The translations under genes were made by a program, and so were the position numbers. From positions 87,881-118,954 of the forward strand of contig NW_003120928.1 of NCBI RefSeq assembly GCF_000003605.2: DNA of 31,074 nt, in the 5' to 3' direction. Each line of letters begins with the position of its first letter. Position 1 is the stretch's first letter. Origin of the DNA: Saccoglossus kowalevskii (lineage: Eukaryota > Hemichordata > Enteropneusta > Harrimaniidae). This document shows, piece by piece, positions 10,701-20,079 of this stretch. The notes under the pieces were generated by a model. That model was not told the origin of the DNA and ran no database searches. It was given only the letters and a program-made list of their open reading frames with translations.

Positions 10701-12066
10701 CGATTAGTTCATCGCTTAGTAAGGAACGAACCTGGTATTGGTGTGTATTACTCTATCTTTTTTAAATAAATCTTCAAATACTAACTAATTGTAGATCTCA
10801 CTTAGTCCCACGTTTGTTACTTTTGGGAAAAAAAACACTCTTTGTCATGTTTGTATTAAATTAGGATGTATGGTTTGATAATTCTCACTAGTAAATCGGT
10901 CAAAACCGCTCAGTTTTATTGCCTAATATTGCCCTACTTCTTTAATAATTGTTTTCGTTAATAACAAGTTATTCCAAAAACAGTAACAGCGAGTAACTCA
11001 CATGGCCTGTCAATATTTATTATACTATATATATTTAATTGAATTGAATTTATTCACTTAATTCACAGGCAATAGTGATAACAGAATACAATACAAACAA
11101 CAGTGAAATACGTAGTGAATAGGAGGCTGGAAAATAGTGTAAAACACTAGTCGAGTCCGCCCCTTTTCTAGGTGAAATACAAACTACAATAATAAGTAGA
11201 CGCTAACAAAAATAAACATGTAAACAACGCCAATTTCACCCATTTATCCATATAGCCTAACACGAGTTTGTTTTAATGAAGGAATGCTTGTACAAAAAAT
11301 ATGTGGATATGGATGGTATTGACTTAATAGTTGTTAGATATAATACCGTGCATGTCCAATAAATTGAATACAAAATACTGAAGACATTACCACTCAATGT
11401 GTCTGATTGCTTTTGTGAGTTCCAAAAATGAATGCATCCTGTCAACAATGTGTCATATTCTAAGATTTATCTTGTTATATTCAGAACAGAGGTTTTCTGT
11501 TTACAGTATTCCATGTCTCTATAAATGTTAATGAGCTATCCATTTACTTTCTAATATTCATTGCAGTAATACAGCGTAACGTTTATGGAGATTTTAACAG
11601 GGGCTGGGTTGATTATAAAGAAGGATTTGGCAATATCAATGGTGATTACTGGATGGGTAACGATGCAATCCATAATTTGACGTCACAAGCTTGCTATAAA
11701 ATGAGAATCGACTTGGAAAAGTTTGACGGTGATACAGCATTCGCCGAGTATGATTCATTCTGGATTGAAGACGAAGCCCATAACTACGTATTGCATTTGG
11801 GGAGCTATTCAGGAACAGCTGGTGATGCAATGTCTAATAACGCTGGTTATGCATTCACGACAATTGACAGAGACAATGATGTGTTGCCAAAATATAACTG
11901 TGCGAAAAGAAGGTTTGGTGGATGGTGGTATTACAAATGTACCTGGGCAAATGTAAATGGGCAACACTCGACGAGCCAGGTATATAATCAGTCTGGCTTG
12001 ATCTGGTATAATTGGAATAATTATTACACCTTAAAATCTGCTTCCATAAAATTGTACAACACATAA
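7374..12066 (+). CDS. Mosaic secreted protein gene: PAN-like/EGF/TSP1/SRCR/TSP1/fibrinogen-related (spliced model, possibly broken)
   Basis: I assemble this gene from exons 7374-7700, 8635-8755, 8874-9025, 9211-9237, 9452-9478, 9709-9870, 10265-10408, 10594-10734 and 11567-12066. Every junction has GT/AG bases. All introns after the EGF exon are phase 1, and the exons fit together in phase, the typical signature of shuffled extracellular modules. The product would be an extracellular lectin- or matrix-like protein: fibrinogen-related and SRCR domains commonly bind carbohydrates, microbial surfaces or matrix, so an innate recognition role is plausible but only inferred. Two defects stand out. 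There is an in-frame TGA in the EGF exon and a one-base length error in the first TSP1 exon. The fibrinogen domain also lacks its N-terminal third. The gene may therefore be a pseudogene, or the assembly may contain errors. The order of the modules is not one I recognise. Confidence 0.6.
7835..8003. repeat. Short tandem duplication in intron 1
   Basis: About 65 bases at 7835-7899, running from 'gattatgtattctaaaac' to 'tgcgcgtcatatta', recur at 7940-8003 with a few differences, a spacing of about 105 bp. The copies lie in the first intron and I see no coding meaning. Confidence 0.7.
8635..8755 (+). pseudogene. Mosaic gene exon 2: EGF-like domain with an in-frame TGA
   Basis: After a good pyrimidine tract and AG, the exon reads NHCANDPCNNNGWCVALS, then TGA, then ETYSCTCRFSGGFTGENCEI, then a donor (CCTG|GTACGT). 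The six cysteines have classic EGF spacing (C-x4-C-x5-C-x8-C-x-C-x9-C), with the NG and the terminal GFTGENCEI typical of the family. The TGA at 8689-8691 replaces one residue between the third and fourth cysteines. A single-base change from TCA (Ser) would create it. The exon is phase 0 on the left and phase 1 on the right, fitting both neighbours. It may be a true nonsense mutation, a sequencing error or, less likely, a readthrough site. Confidence 0.65.
8874..9025 (+). pseudogene. Mosaic gene exon 3: thrombospondin type 1 repeat with a one-base frameshift
   Basis: The exon begins after TTTAG in phase 1 and reads VKPITNIWSTWELWSDCST, a typical TSP1 opening with the W..W..WS.C core. A different frame continues RKRHYILKHEGLTLEEGSG and QPVEFKKCY, the expected tail of the repeat, ending at a phase-1 donor (TACA|GTAACG). 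The proposed exon is 152 bases, one short of the 153 a phase 1-1 exon needs, so one base is missing, probably in the A-rich stretch near 8930-8941. The reading is consistent with a recent frameshift or a homopolymer error. Confidence 0.6.
9211..9237 (+). CDS. Candidate 27-nt linker microexon, copy 1
   Basis: A pyrimidine-rich tract and CAG precede it and a GGTAAT donor follows. Read in phase 1, as required by the exon before and the exon after, it codes DILNSRTN plus split codons at both ends, with no stop. Its length is a multiple of three and it is phase 1-1 symmetric, like the other modules. Transcription is not shown by the sequence; it may be a fortuitous splice pair. Confidence 0.4.
9452..9478 (+). 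CDS. Candidate 27-nt linker microexon, copy 2
   Basis: This duplicate of the 9211-9237 microexon has its own pyrimidine tract, AG acceptor and GGTAAT donor. It codes DILNSRTK in phase 1-1. One base differs from copy 1 inside the exon (N to K at the last full codon), so the frame is preserved while the flanking intron has drifted slightly. It would give a short acidic/polar linker before the SRCR domain. Confidence 0.4.
9709..9870 (+). CDS. Mosaic gene exon: SRCR domain, first half
   Basis: The acceptor lies at TATAG|CAGCACC and the donor at TCAG|GTACGC. The exon is 162 bases, phase 1-1. The product reads APRLLGSGGISGNGTLQLF, then a stretch with W and G at conserved places, then WNFNDANIACKHLGCPGAI. 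This is the first half of a scavenger receptor cysteine-rich domain (compare the family pattern G.GRVEV....WGTVCDD.W...DA.VVCR.LG). The cysteine usual in the VCDD segment is absent here; the two in CKHLGC are present. Splitting one SRCR domain over two exons is characteristic of group A domains. Confidence 0.8.
10265..10408 (+). CDS. Mosaic gene exon: SRCR domain, second half
   Basis: The exon follows TTTCAG in phase 1 and ends with a strong donor (GTC|GTAAGT), 144 bases. It reads GWATNVITSQREAVCSVTC, then NGTHLSLDQCEITLTSRLHD, then VYAGVTCLS. This matches the SRCR C-terminal half: C.G.E.SL..C......H.D.GV.C. With the preceding exon the domain has six cysteines, the group A number. SRCR domains act as extracellular ligand-binding modules. 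Confidence 0.8.
10594..10734 (+). CDS. Mosaic gene exon: second thrombospondin type 1 repeat
   Basis: The exon begins after TTACAG and codes DEWGSWTSWTQHCSNERRTR, then PCLGGNNCPGISEEYRLVHR. The W..W..W...C core, the R.RPC motif and CPG.SEEYR are typical of TSP1. The final family cysteine is replaced, so only three cysteines remain, unusual for this fold. I choose the donor at CCTG|GTATTG (exon length 141, phase 1). A second GT six bases later would also keep the frame. The next phase-matched exon found is the fibrinogen module. Confidence 0.7.
11033..11200. repeat. Probable retroelement tail remnant in the last intron
   Basis: An iterated 'ttgaattgaattta' stretch runs into 'ttcacaggcaatagtgataa' and then a 'cgagtccgccccttttc' stretch that stands out from the AT-rich intron by composition. 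This is the style of a 3' end of a non-LTR element with a short tail repeat. I see no coding sequence, so the call is tentative. Confidence 0.3.
11567..12066 (+). CDS. Mosaic gene last exon: fibrinogen-related domain, C-terminal part, with stop
   Basis: The acceptor is TTGCAG|TAATACAG; a G from the previous phase-1 exon completes a Val codon, giving VIQRNVYGDFNRGWVDYKEG. Then follow FGNINGDYWMGNDAIHNLT, DLEKFDGDTAFAEYDSF, LHLGSYSGTAGDAM and the calcium-binding loop DRDNDV. The end carries the cysteine pair in YNCAKRR and YYKCTW, GGWWY, and a closing LIWYNWNNYYTLKSASIKLY before TAA. This is the P-subdomain region of fibrinogen C-terminal lectin domains, with the usual ligand and calcium features intact. 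The first 40-50 residues of the domain, normally with a conserved CDM motif, are absent. No exon for them is visible in the 830 bases upstream. Confidence 0.85.
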
Positions 12067-13952
12067 CACAGTCTTTATGAAAAATAACCATGTTCTTTTA
12101 CTTAACTGTTTTATCCATTTTGATTATTTCTTTTTCTTTTATCGGAAAAATAATAATTCTTATACTCATATATAAACAAGACAGCACATTGTTAATTGTC
12201 AGTAAGACCTAGACACTTTGACCTAGATTTCGATAAAATTGCAAACATTTTTCCCCGCAATATTCCGTTTGCATTGTGAAATATGGAAAGATTTTCTTTT
12301 TTTTTACCTTGACGTGGTTATTAAATCTTATTTACCGTGCCATTCATATCCAGTATTACACTTCCCTACTTTAGGCACTTGACAGTTGAAATGTTCCTGT
12401 CCCTGCCGCTATTTGTCTTAGTGTAACACAGCTAAATTTGTTCTCATTTCGTAGTACATAAACGGAAACCCGATTCGCTTGTCGTGAAAATGTTTGGAAT
12501 GTTGTTGCATCTCTCAACGTGACTTGTATCGAATGCGTAGACGTAATTTGCCGCATGTTTATAAACTACAACACCACGAAATAAATTCAGTAAATTTCCG
12601 GCTTACACAGCTCGTGATAACTAATTTATGTGTTTCCAACTCCCAGCTTTGTGGGAAGAGATACATTTGGAGCGCAGCTATTCAAAAATCATTTTTTTGC
12701 TAGATATTCATTCATATTTTACCACCAAACTAGAGTGAAGTTGTTATCTGCCTGCCTACCAAGTTTTTGCGAAATCGGCCCAGCCCAAAAGAGTCACAGA
12801 AACATTAATACGTGAAGACACAGAAAACTAAATATTTGACAGGCACACATTTTGCAGGTTTCATCAATTCGTCAAAGACCGCTCTATCTTGACAAAATTC
12901 ATAGGAAAAATCAACTCATAGTTTCTTGGTGGTGCTCATTCTGACCAAAAACAGAATAATATTATATTGTGTTAATTTTGTTTTAATGTTGCTCAAATAA
13001 AAGCACTAATTTGCATTTATGGCGCTATCGCTATGCATGCTTGTTTTTGAAAAGATGTCGAAATGATAATGTCCTTATCATATATTTCATCTGATATTCC
13101 ACCAAAGGTATAGTATGCATACCGTTGAATTCATGGATACACGAAATTCGAAATAGTTACGTCATCCCTAAAAAGTATGGTTCATTTGACGACAATGAAC
13201 AATACATTTTATAGGAGTATCCATGGGCCACTAGTATCTAACCATGTTTCTATTTCGTGGATCATAACCAATGTTAATTACATAATAACCATGACTAGAA
13301 TTTGAATAATCAAAAGTACAGTCGACGTGGACTGGTTTCTAGTAATGTAACGCGTTTTGCACTACAATTTTGACACATAGTTCATATGCCCATAAAAAAT
13401 AAATATCATGTATATTTATAATATTTAATTAAGGGACGAAACCACGCGATACTATATCCGGTACATTTCATGTGGAATTGTCAAGTATTAATGTATTAGT
13501 ATTAGTGTATTAATGTATATGAGTTAAGGTAGAATTGTTTATAATTATACAGCCAATCGCTGTCATTTAAACCACAGATATAAGTTATCACAGTTAACAG
13601 AATTTACGTAAATTAAATTTGACGGTATGTCCCGTTGACGACTTTATACACCTTATATAAGAACACTTAACATTTTTGAATGAAACTATTTTATCGTCAA
13701 ATACATTCATTGACAAATCACACCAAAGCAATAATGCTAGTGCTCTTTATATTCTAGACAAAAGTTGTAAGTGAACTTCAATGTAATTCGATGTAAATAC
13801 TTTTACTTTAGATAGAAACGGCGTTTATTTGTGTTATTTATACAAGCAAACATATCGCGTACTCGATACAACTTGGGTGGAAACCATTCATAACACATCT
13901 AGGAAAAACACGTTATATTTTTAAGGGACCGAAATGTTAAATGCATTTCACT
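12067..13952. other. Intergenic stretch, no gene recognised
   Basis: This AT-rich DNA separates the fibrinogen exon from repeat copy B. An AATAAA hexamer at 12580-12585 could be the polyadenylation signal of the mosaic gene, about 515 bases past its stop. I see no exon or recognisable element. A small imperfect repeat of 'gtattaatgtattagt' type occurs around 13484-13517. Confidence 0.4.
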
Positions 13953-15720
13953 GGTGAGTTTCATATATCTATATGATAATGTTGATCACTTGAGTAAGAC
14001 TTTGCAAAATGCGAAAACACACTAAGAATAATTTGCCGAAATTTATCAAATACATGCATACAAAACAAATATTTCAGTGTTTGTGGAAAACCACCCAATG
14101 GGTCTTGATTCCCAGGAAAATATGGAAATAATCACCATAGATCAATCCACATGTAGAGCTACATATTTGAACTCTCAAGATGACTTATATTGTACATAAC
14201 TTAGCACAAAGTAGAATGAGGCATATCCTAATGTTACCATAGCGACGTTCGGTTCGCACGCCGTTGCACTATTGTTCAGAATTAACAACTTGCATGTTTA
14301 TGGTAAAGATTATTAACATCTGTTTCAGGAATTTGATAAATAGATTGTTTACTTATTGTATTCAGTAGTGGCGACTTTGCTAGGCTTGAACCGTGAGACA
14401 CATCTCTGGTAATCACGTGACCATGCCAACGTCTGCAGCGATTGGCTGATCGCATGTTTACTCTGCCGCGTCTTAGAGACTTGACTTTTAAGATAGAAAG
14501 TTTGTAACCTTTTTGTGAGAGGATAACGAGAGAACTGGGCAGCGAGGGGTTACCTCAGCTGATTGTTTGGAAGAATAAAGCTTGACTATCTGTAATGAAA
14601 TAATGTGTTTTCATTTGAGACCAATCTGGTATCTCTACGTGTAAGTGTTGTCAGCTGAGTGAGTGAAGTCCCCCGAACACAAACCCTGTGTTCAGAACAC
14701 TAAACTGGCAAGTGAAACAAGTTCCAATATTGAGGTCGTCGAACTGAAAGAAGAATTTACTCGAACCGGTAATTCTACTGTCGTTTTGTCGAAACCTATA
14801 TAATGATATAGGTTTCGACAAAACAACAGTAGAAAACAAAGTCTACGTTGTTTCTTTCATAAGCTTGTTTACTTGAAAACCCTATACCATGCGCAGCATC
14901 TGGTCCCAGTTTATTATTTTTGAGTAGCCCTTCATTAACACTATGTATGAGAGCAGGTTCTGGTGAATTTCAAGCGGAAATAGATTTAATTTGATTCAAT
15001 ATATGTTGCTTGTTGGTTGTTTGTTGTATTATATTTACAACTGATCAATACTCTGTACTGGCCTTGAAATATATTCTAAATCCTGATTTATTGATGCGTA
15101 AATTTCTGGTGAATCAGTTTTTTTTTTCAAGTTTCTTTACAACATCTAATGACGCAGGTTATACTATTTTTGTCAAATTAATTATTATATGTATTGAACT
15201 ATATTGTCATTATAAAATATGAGGAATCGCAACGTTGACGCACGATTGTGGTGAAACGACGTGGGTGTTACCATGGAAGTACATGCCATATGTATTAATC
15301 AGTGTTAAAGTAGTAGTTTTAAAATATATATTGTTCAGTAATATAGTTCCTGGATTTAATAAGTCTTTATTAATGACATAGTCATCGTTCAAAGTATAGT
15401 GATTGTGTTGAATATAAACAATGCAACTTGTATATCGGCATGCTATCTACAAATGTCTTGTAAACGTCAGTCTTCTTTGTTCAATTAAAGAGCATATACT
15501 CTATACTCACTAGTAATGGTTTATAAAATCCTTCCTTTGATTTAACTGTTACGTAGGCGCGAATATGTAACTTTATTGCGTCTACAACGGTCACTGGATC
15601 GTCTAGGAAAGTGTCTGGAGATGTTGCAAAGTCCCCCGGTAATTGCCTACCGGATGAGGGAGTTAGGTGTATGTAAATATCGTGCGCCCGCTGTAGAGCC
15701 TCGCTTGTTTCTATTATTTA
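13953..15720. repeat. Long interspersed repeat, copy B (pairs with 4249-5510)
   Basis: This segment is homologous in the same orientation to 4249-5510, about 9.7 kb away. Similarity begins sharply at 13953 and is traceable to 'gcctcgcttgtttctattat' at about 15698. It has about 345 bases (14108-14450) not present in copy A and a 62-bp hairpin at 14773-14834. Both copies are followed by related LINE sequence, at 5563 and 16141, so the repeat unit may originally have included the LINE piece. Confidence 0.75.
14773..14834. repeat. Near-perfect 62-bp inverted repeat (hairpin)
   Basis: Two 29-base arms are reverse complements with one mismatch (a G-T type), separated by 4 bases. The arm centre is 'tttgtcgaaacctatat'. 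The equivalent place in copy A (about 4727-4760) has only a related unfolded sequence, so the hairpin arose in copy B. Confidence 0.9.
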
Positions 15721-16140
15721 CATCAAACACACATAAATGACGTTCGTGGTAAGACAATTCTTGAAAATGACACAAGAAGTATATTAACTGAATAAAGACA
15801 AATTCACAATTAAATTGGCCAAATTGGCTAAAACAACAGCAGAGGAAATTACCCACAACTTGAAGTCAATTTAAAGAATTTTTCTAATGCAAATAAGATT
15901 TGAACAAAAAATCCTAAATTCATGTATGGGCACTAGCTAGTACTGTTGAATGTGAGGGTGTATGCATTCATTACTGTATATACTGATTTACGCGTAGCCG
16001 TGGGTTCTGATATTCCAATACACACTAAACGACAAATAAAGTACAGCAATTTCGTTCTCATTGGATCTAACTCTGAACCTGAACAAAACAATCATTGTTT
16101 TTAGCAGGGGTATTTGTCTTAAGCAAAGTGAAAAATGGTT
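15721..16140. other. Non-coding stretch between repeat copy B and a LINE fragment
   Basis: I see no recognisable coding sequence or element. It is AT-rich and has no clear counterpart between 5510 and 5563, where copy A passes almost directly into its LINE piece. Confidence 0.4.
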
Positions 16141-16660
16141 TTATCGCGAGCATGAATTAAGGTTGTCCCTCAGAAAAAGTATCTTGGTGTGTTATTTTCA
16201 TCCAGACTTAGTTGGAATCCGACTGAATTAAACCAATCAGCACAGAGTAAAAAAGCGATGTTTTAACTTAAAACATTGATTCGAACACTTGTGTTAATCT
16301 TATTATATGGTAGTGAAATCTGGAATTATGAGAACGCTCCTCAAATTGAACAAGTTCAGAATCAATTTTGTAAATTTCTACTCGCGGTGTAAGTAATAAC
16401 TCAATCGATTTATCAGCTGTTGGTGAATGTGGTCAATTACCTCTCTATGTTATTTACTTTAAAAGATGCATTAGTTACTGGCCGAGATTATTCATAAATA
16501 TTATTTAATGTTAAAAAAATTATCCGACCAACGTGTTATGACGACGGTAAATTGGGCGTTTGATGTAAAAATGTTGTTTTTTCGTTTTGGACTCGTCCAT
16601 GTATGGCTGAACCAAGGTGTGGGTCAAAAAGGGTGTTTTAAAAGCGGTACCTTAATACCT
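16141..16660 (+). mobile_element. Decayed LINE ORF2 C-terminal fragment
   Basis: The + strand reads VPQKKYLGVLFSSRLSWNP, then, after a stop, LILLYGSEIWNYENAPQIEQ and VQNQFCKFLLAV. A shifted frame gives VGECGQLPLYVIYFKRCISY and then VNWAFDVKMLFFRFGLVHVW. These are the ordered motifs between the reverse transcriptase and the terminal zinc motif of LINE ORF2 proteins. Stops and frameshifts show that it is inactive. The last 90 bases match 5598-5690. Confidence 0.75.
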
Positions 16661-16864
16661 TAATTTAAAGGAAAGATTTTATATATAGATCTTCTTGTGT
16701 GATTGGTATCTAACATAAATAATGTACGACTCCACGTCATGGAAGCGGCTAAATTAAGATCGAGACCCAAACCACTTCACATGGAATTTCCAAAAATGTC
16801 TTCCGTTATATAGGTGAAATACAATACCCCGGGTCACCTAGAAACATTATATGTTACTATACAG

Positions 16865-17055
16865 GTTCTATATGTTGATATACGCTGATTCCTTCTGGAA
16901 ATGGATTAGAAACGTTGCCGTGCGTGGTGTATTCCCTTGGAAAGACTACAATGGAAACATTTTACCAACAGACAATATTGATATGAATGTGTTCGGCAAT
17001 TTAGTTAGTTACTCTGTTGAGCCTGTGGTGTTGCGTCAGCTGAGATTCAGTGAAG
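16865..17055 (+). CDS. Polycystin-like exon: start of the TOP domain
   Basis: The exon follows CTATACAG and ends GAAG|GTATGT in phase 1. It reads ADSFWKWIRNVAVRGVFPWK, DYNGNILPTDNIDMN, then VLRQLRFSEG. This is the stretch at the beginning of the polycystin extracellular domain, where the family has FW.WL...., a YNG motif and LRQ.RV. The exon is open throughout. The exon that should carry the following cysteine-containing loop was not found between here and 18150. Confidence 0.75.
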
Positions 17056-18162
17056 GTATGTATACTTTGTGTTTAGAGAAAAACGAAATACTTGTTTCGA
17101 CCATCCATCAAACTTTATATTGAAACAAGTTTGTCGCTGCAAAACAATTATGTATCAGTAGTTTCTTCCACGTTTACATTAACTTTGGTGGTTATTACCC
17201 GGGGTAATTGGCCGAATAAGAATTTACTACCGATCTCAATGCTGCTTATTAGTCTATGGCCGGTGTAAGTGACGTACAGATCGATACAAAACATCACAGA
17301 ATAACCCATTTTCCAACTGTTTGGACATCGCAAAAATCGATCAGAGTATCCCGGGTTTAAATTTTCAATATAGATTTGAACTGAAAATAAAATCTATAAC
17401 GGTTGATGGAAATCGGCAAATGGAATTGTAATAACTAGATGATTTATTATATACCGGTAGAACTAAGTACAGAAATATATTATAAATAAACATGGTATCA
17501 TAGTTGTTGTTGCATCAGACTCATGATCGGTATACCCAAATTCAAATCTGTCCTTACGTTGATACCTACACACAAGGTGAGTGTGTCACAGACTCAATGT
17601 GAAGGCGAATTTCACTGGCCGAGAATCATTCACTAACGAATGCGACTTTTCGAGGAACTCTGGTTAATAAGGTCCGCAGGTGTTTGTGTTTGACGGTGTC
17701 CTGGCTGACGCCAGGATAGCGTATTAAACTGGAGAGATGGTCACAAAGTCCTGTCATGAATATGGCTTCTGTGGCAAATGCACTATGTGTCAGCACTAGC
17801 ACTTGCAATTTGAACATGAAAAATTCGGGAGAGACAACATTCAATGTTCGGAATTCGGCACAAAATCATTAAAAAACAACAAAACTGGGTGAAAAATAAC
17901 TATAACTCGATCGAATATTATTATAACGTGAATAAACCATGCCTTCAGTTGAAGCATGGTCTACATCATAAACGATAATTGTTTGCAACAATTTTTATCT
18001 TTATTTTCTATGTGTGTATGAAAACGCAATCTGATTTGCGCGGATTAACGAAATGTTATGAAGAATACTCAAGTGGAAACGAAGATATAGCGGATACAAC
18101 AAGTCTTGGACTGCCTTTACTGGTATGACCAATGTGACGTCACAATCGCCGTGATTACATAG

Positions 18163-18655
18163 TAGTGTCTTTGGTTTACCAATTAACGGTGTCCCATTTG
18201 TTAGTTCAGAGGGTACTGCATACAATGATGGTGGATATATCGCTATTCTCGGTAGATCGGAACGATTGTATTGACCGGCAGACTAGGGCAGACTTTGTTC
18301 TGTATAACGGCAATAGAGACATTTTCAATCTGGTGACGTACTTGACAGAATTTCAAAAGACGGGCATTGTATTGAAGAACTGGCGTGTTGACTCGGTTCA
18401 GTTTTTTAAGTGTGCACGGTTTCACATTCGAGATACTAATTAACGCAGTACTTCACGTTGTATTTATATTACTGGTTGCATATTTGTTGTGTACCTGGGT
18501 AAAATGCATGTACCGTCAAAAATTGGCATTCTTTTCACGCTTTTGGAACTGTTGGTATCTGACTATAACGTTGCTTTCAGTTACTGTTGTAGGGTTATAC
18601 TTTCTGAGATTAAATCTCAAAAACATGGCGCTGGAAGAAATACGAACACGACAAG
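18163..18655 (+). pseudogene. Polycystin-like exon: rest of TOP domain and next membrane segment, two frameshifts
   Basis: The first frame reads VFGLPINGVPFVSSEGTAYN and DGGYIAILGRSER (the family's NG.P....Y.GGGY...L). After a shift near 18265 the frame reads NDCIDRQTRADFVLYNGNRD, IFNLVTYLTEFQKTGIV and NWRVDSVQF, the WIDR.TRA.F...N.N..LF....L.EF family block, with Cys where Trp is usual. About 15 residues before NDCID and three to four after RADF are missing relative to the family. After a second shift at the T-run it reads GFTFEILINAVLHVVFILLV, AYLLCTWVKCMYRQKLAFFS, RFWNCWYLTITLLSVTVVGL and ends LEEIRTRQ before a strong GGTGAG donor, phase 1. The start is uncertain by three bases. Confidence 0.7.
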
Positions 18656-18847
18656 GTGAGTTTTTATTCGTCAATACATTTTATATTGGCATACCGACAT
18701 GTTGCTCAGCGAGACACAAATTTGTATGTTTTTTTTTAGCCCACTTTCGAGATAAACGGCCGATGGCGGCGCCATCCTATCAAGTGACCAAAATGTTCTC
18801 ACGGTGGGACCATATTGAAGTCAGCCACGCCTATGTATGTACTTACG

Positions 18848-19048
18848 TTACGACCTCGTCAATCTATCCAACGTACAGTACTCATTTTTCTCAACCTCCC
18901 GCCCACTTCTGCTTTCCAGTCGCTTTTTTCGCTCGCTTTTGCGACCGCTTGTTGAATTCGATCGGACAATTTCCGCTTTATTTTCGACCGCGCAAACCCG
19001 GAAATACCACCGCACGCTTCGGACTAACAAAAAACGTCCGAAGTTCAT
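18848..19048 (-). repeat. GC-richer repeat arm, inverted relative to 20080-20240
   Basis: Read on the minus strand this segment has 'agcgagcgaaaaaagcga' and 'ttgagaaaaatgagtactgt'. Near-matching stretches occur on the + strand at 20145-20240. It also holds an 8-bp stem (cttcggac / gtccgaag) near 19018-19043. Frames through the two arms share a KKRL...G..........NKYC/NEYC pattern. It may be one end of a transposon, or exapted coding sequence of one. Confidence 0.4.
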
Positions 19049-19908
19049 ATTGTCTTATAATTGTCTTTCTGTTTTTTTTTTATAGTTATTGAACAGCCAA
19101 CAAAAGTTCAAATACTTTATGTTTTAACTGTCTATAATTATATACACGCAATCTGACCCTTTAACCTCGATTTGGCTGGGATTGAATATTTTATTTTAAA
19201 CAATGTATTTCAACACAACTTAGTACGACATGATTGTCTGGGTTTAATTTCCGGATTCAAGTTGTTGAATCTTCGCAATAGGGTTTGTATAATTATTGTT
19301 GTTTCCCCCCAACTTGAAGGCGAAGACAAGCTGAAGGACCATGAAGCTAAATGGCAGTTCCATACATGGACTGAGTGAAAGAAAATATTTCTAAGCCTAA
19401 CATAAAACCTAATATTACACCTCTTTGTGTATTTGTTCATTTTACATATGTTTGTCATGACAGTATGTCTCGTCTTTCGTTAATAATTTCGATTGTTTGG
19501 AATGTCTGTCAGCCGTGTCCCAATAATTTATTTGAATATCGATCCCCGTTGGTTTCTCCATACTGAGTTTACGACGGGTGTCGGTCTCGACGTCCGGCAT
19601 TCAACACAATCAGCCAAGAAAGGACATACATTGACCGTAATTCGTGGGGATCATGTCTCGTAATGTGTGGGCTGAAAACCCAAATAATTAATCAAGTATT
19701 ATTATTATGTATATTTTATTTTACATCGCGAAACTACAACAGAGCTGTTCCGGTGAAACAGCCGTTTTGAACTAAAGTTGATGCAACTTCAACTAGCCAT
19801 TTTTTACCTTGAAATAAAAAAAATAAAAATTCGAAGAGCATCGGGGAATGTCAAATTTTACCAGAACGACCGCCTGTGGACCAACGTGGTTTTCGTATCG
19901 TTATTTTT

Positions 19909-19958
19909 NNNNNNNNNNNNNNNNNNNNNNNNNNNNNNNNNNNNNNNNNNNNNNNNNN
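19909..19958. other. Assembly gap (50 N)
   Basis: Exactly 50 N characters are present, a conventional fixed-length scaffold gap, so the true distance is unknown. It lies within the polycystin-like intron. Confidence 0.99.
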
Positions 19959-20079
19959 TTTAAAACATTTAGAACAAGTACCCAAATCGCGTAACAAGAG
20001 GTCCCAGTTCAGTTGCTTTTGCGAGTGTCGTTCAGAATTCAATAATAGTTAATACTAGTTGTATTTTCACACTTTACTG

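Noticed and set aside
17510-17575. Possible polycystin exon ending in a strong CACAAG|GTGAGT donor
   Set aside because: The donor looks good, but the frame phases do not fit the flanking polycystin exons and the short peptide has no clear family motif.
18656-19092. Continuation of the polycystin frame past GGTGAG
   Set aside because: The downstream exon joins exactly in phase at 20872, and the extension shows no family similarity, so I treat it as intron.
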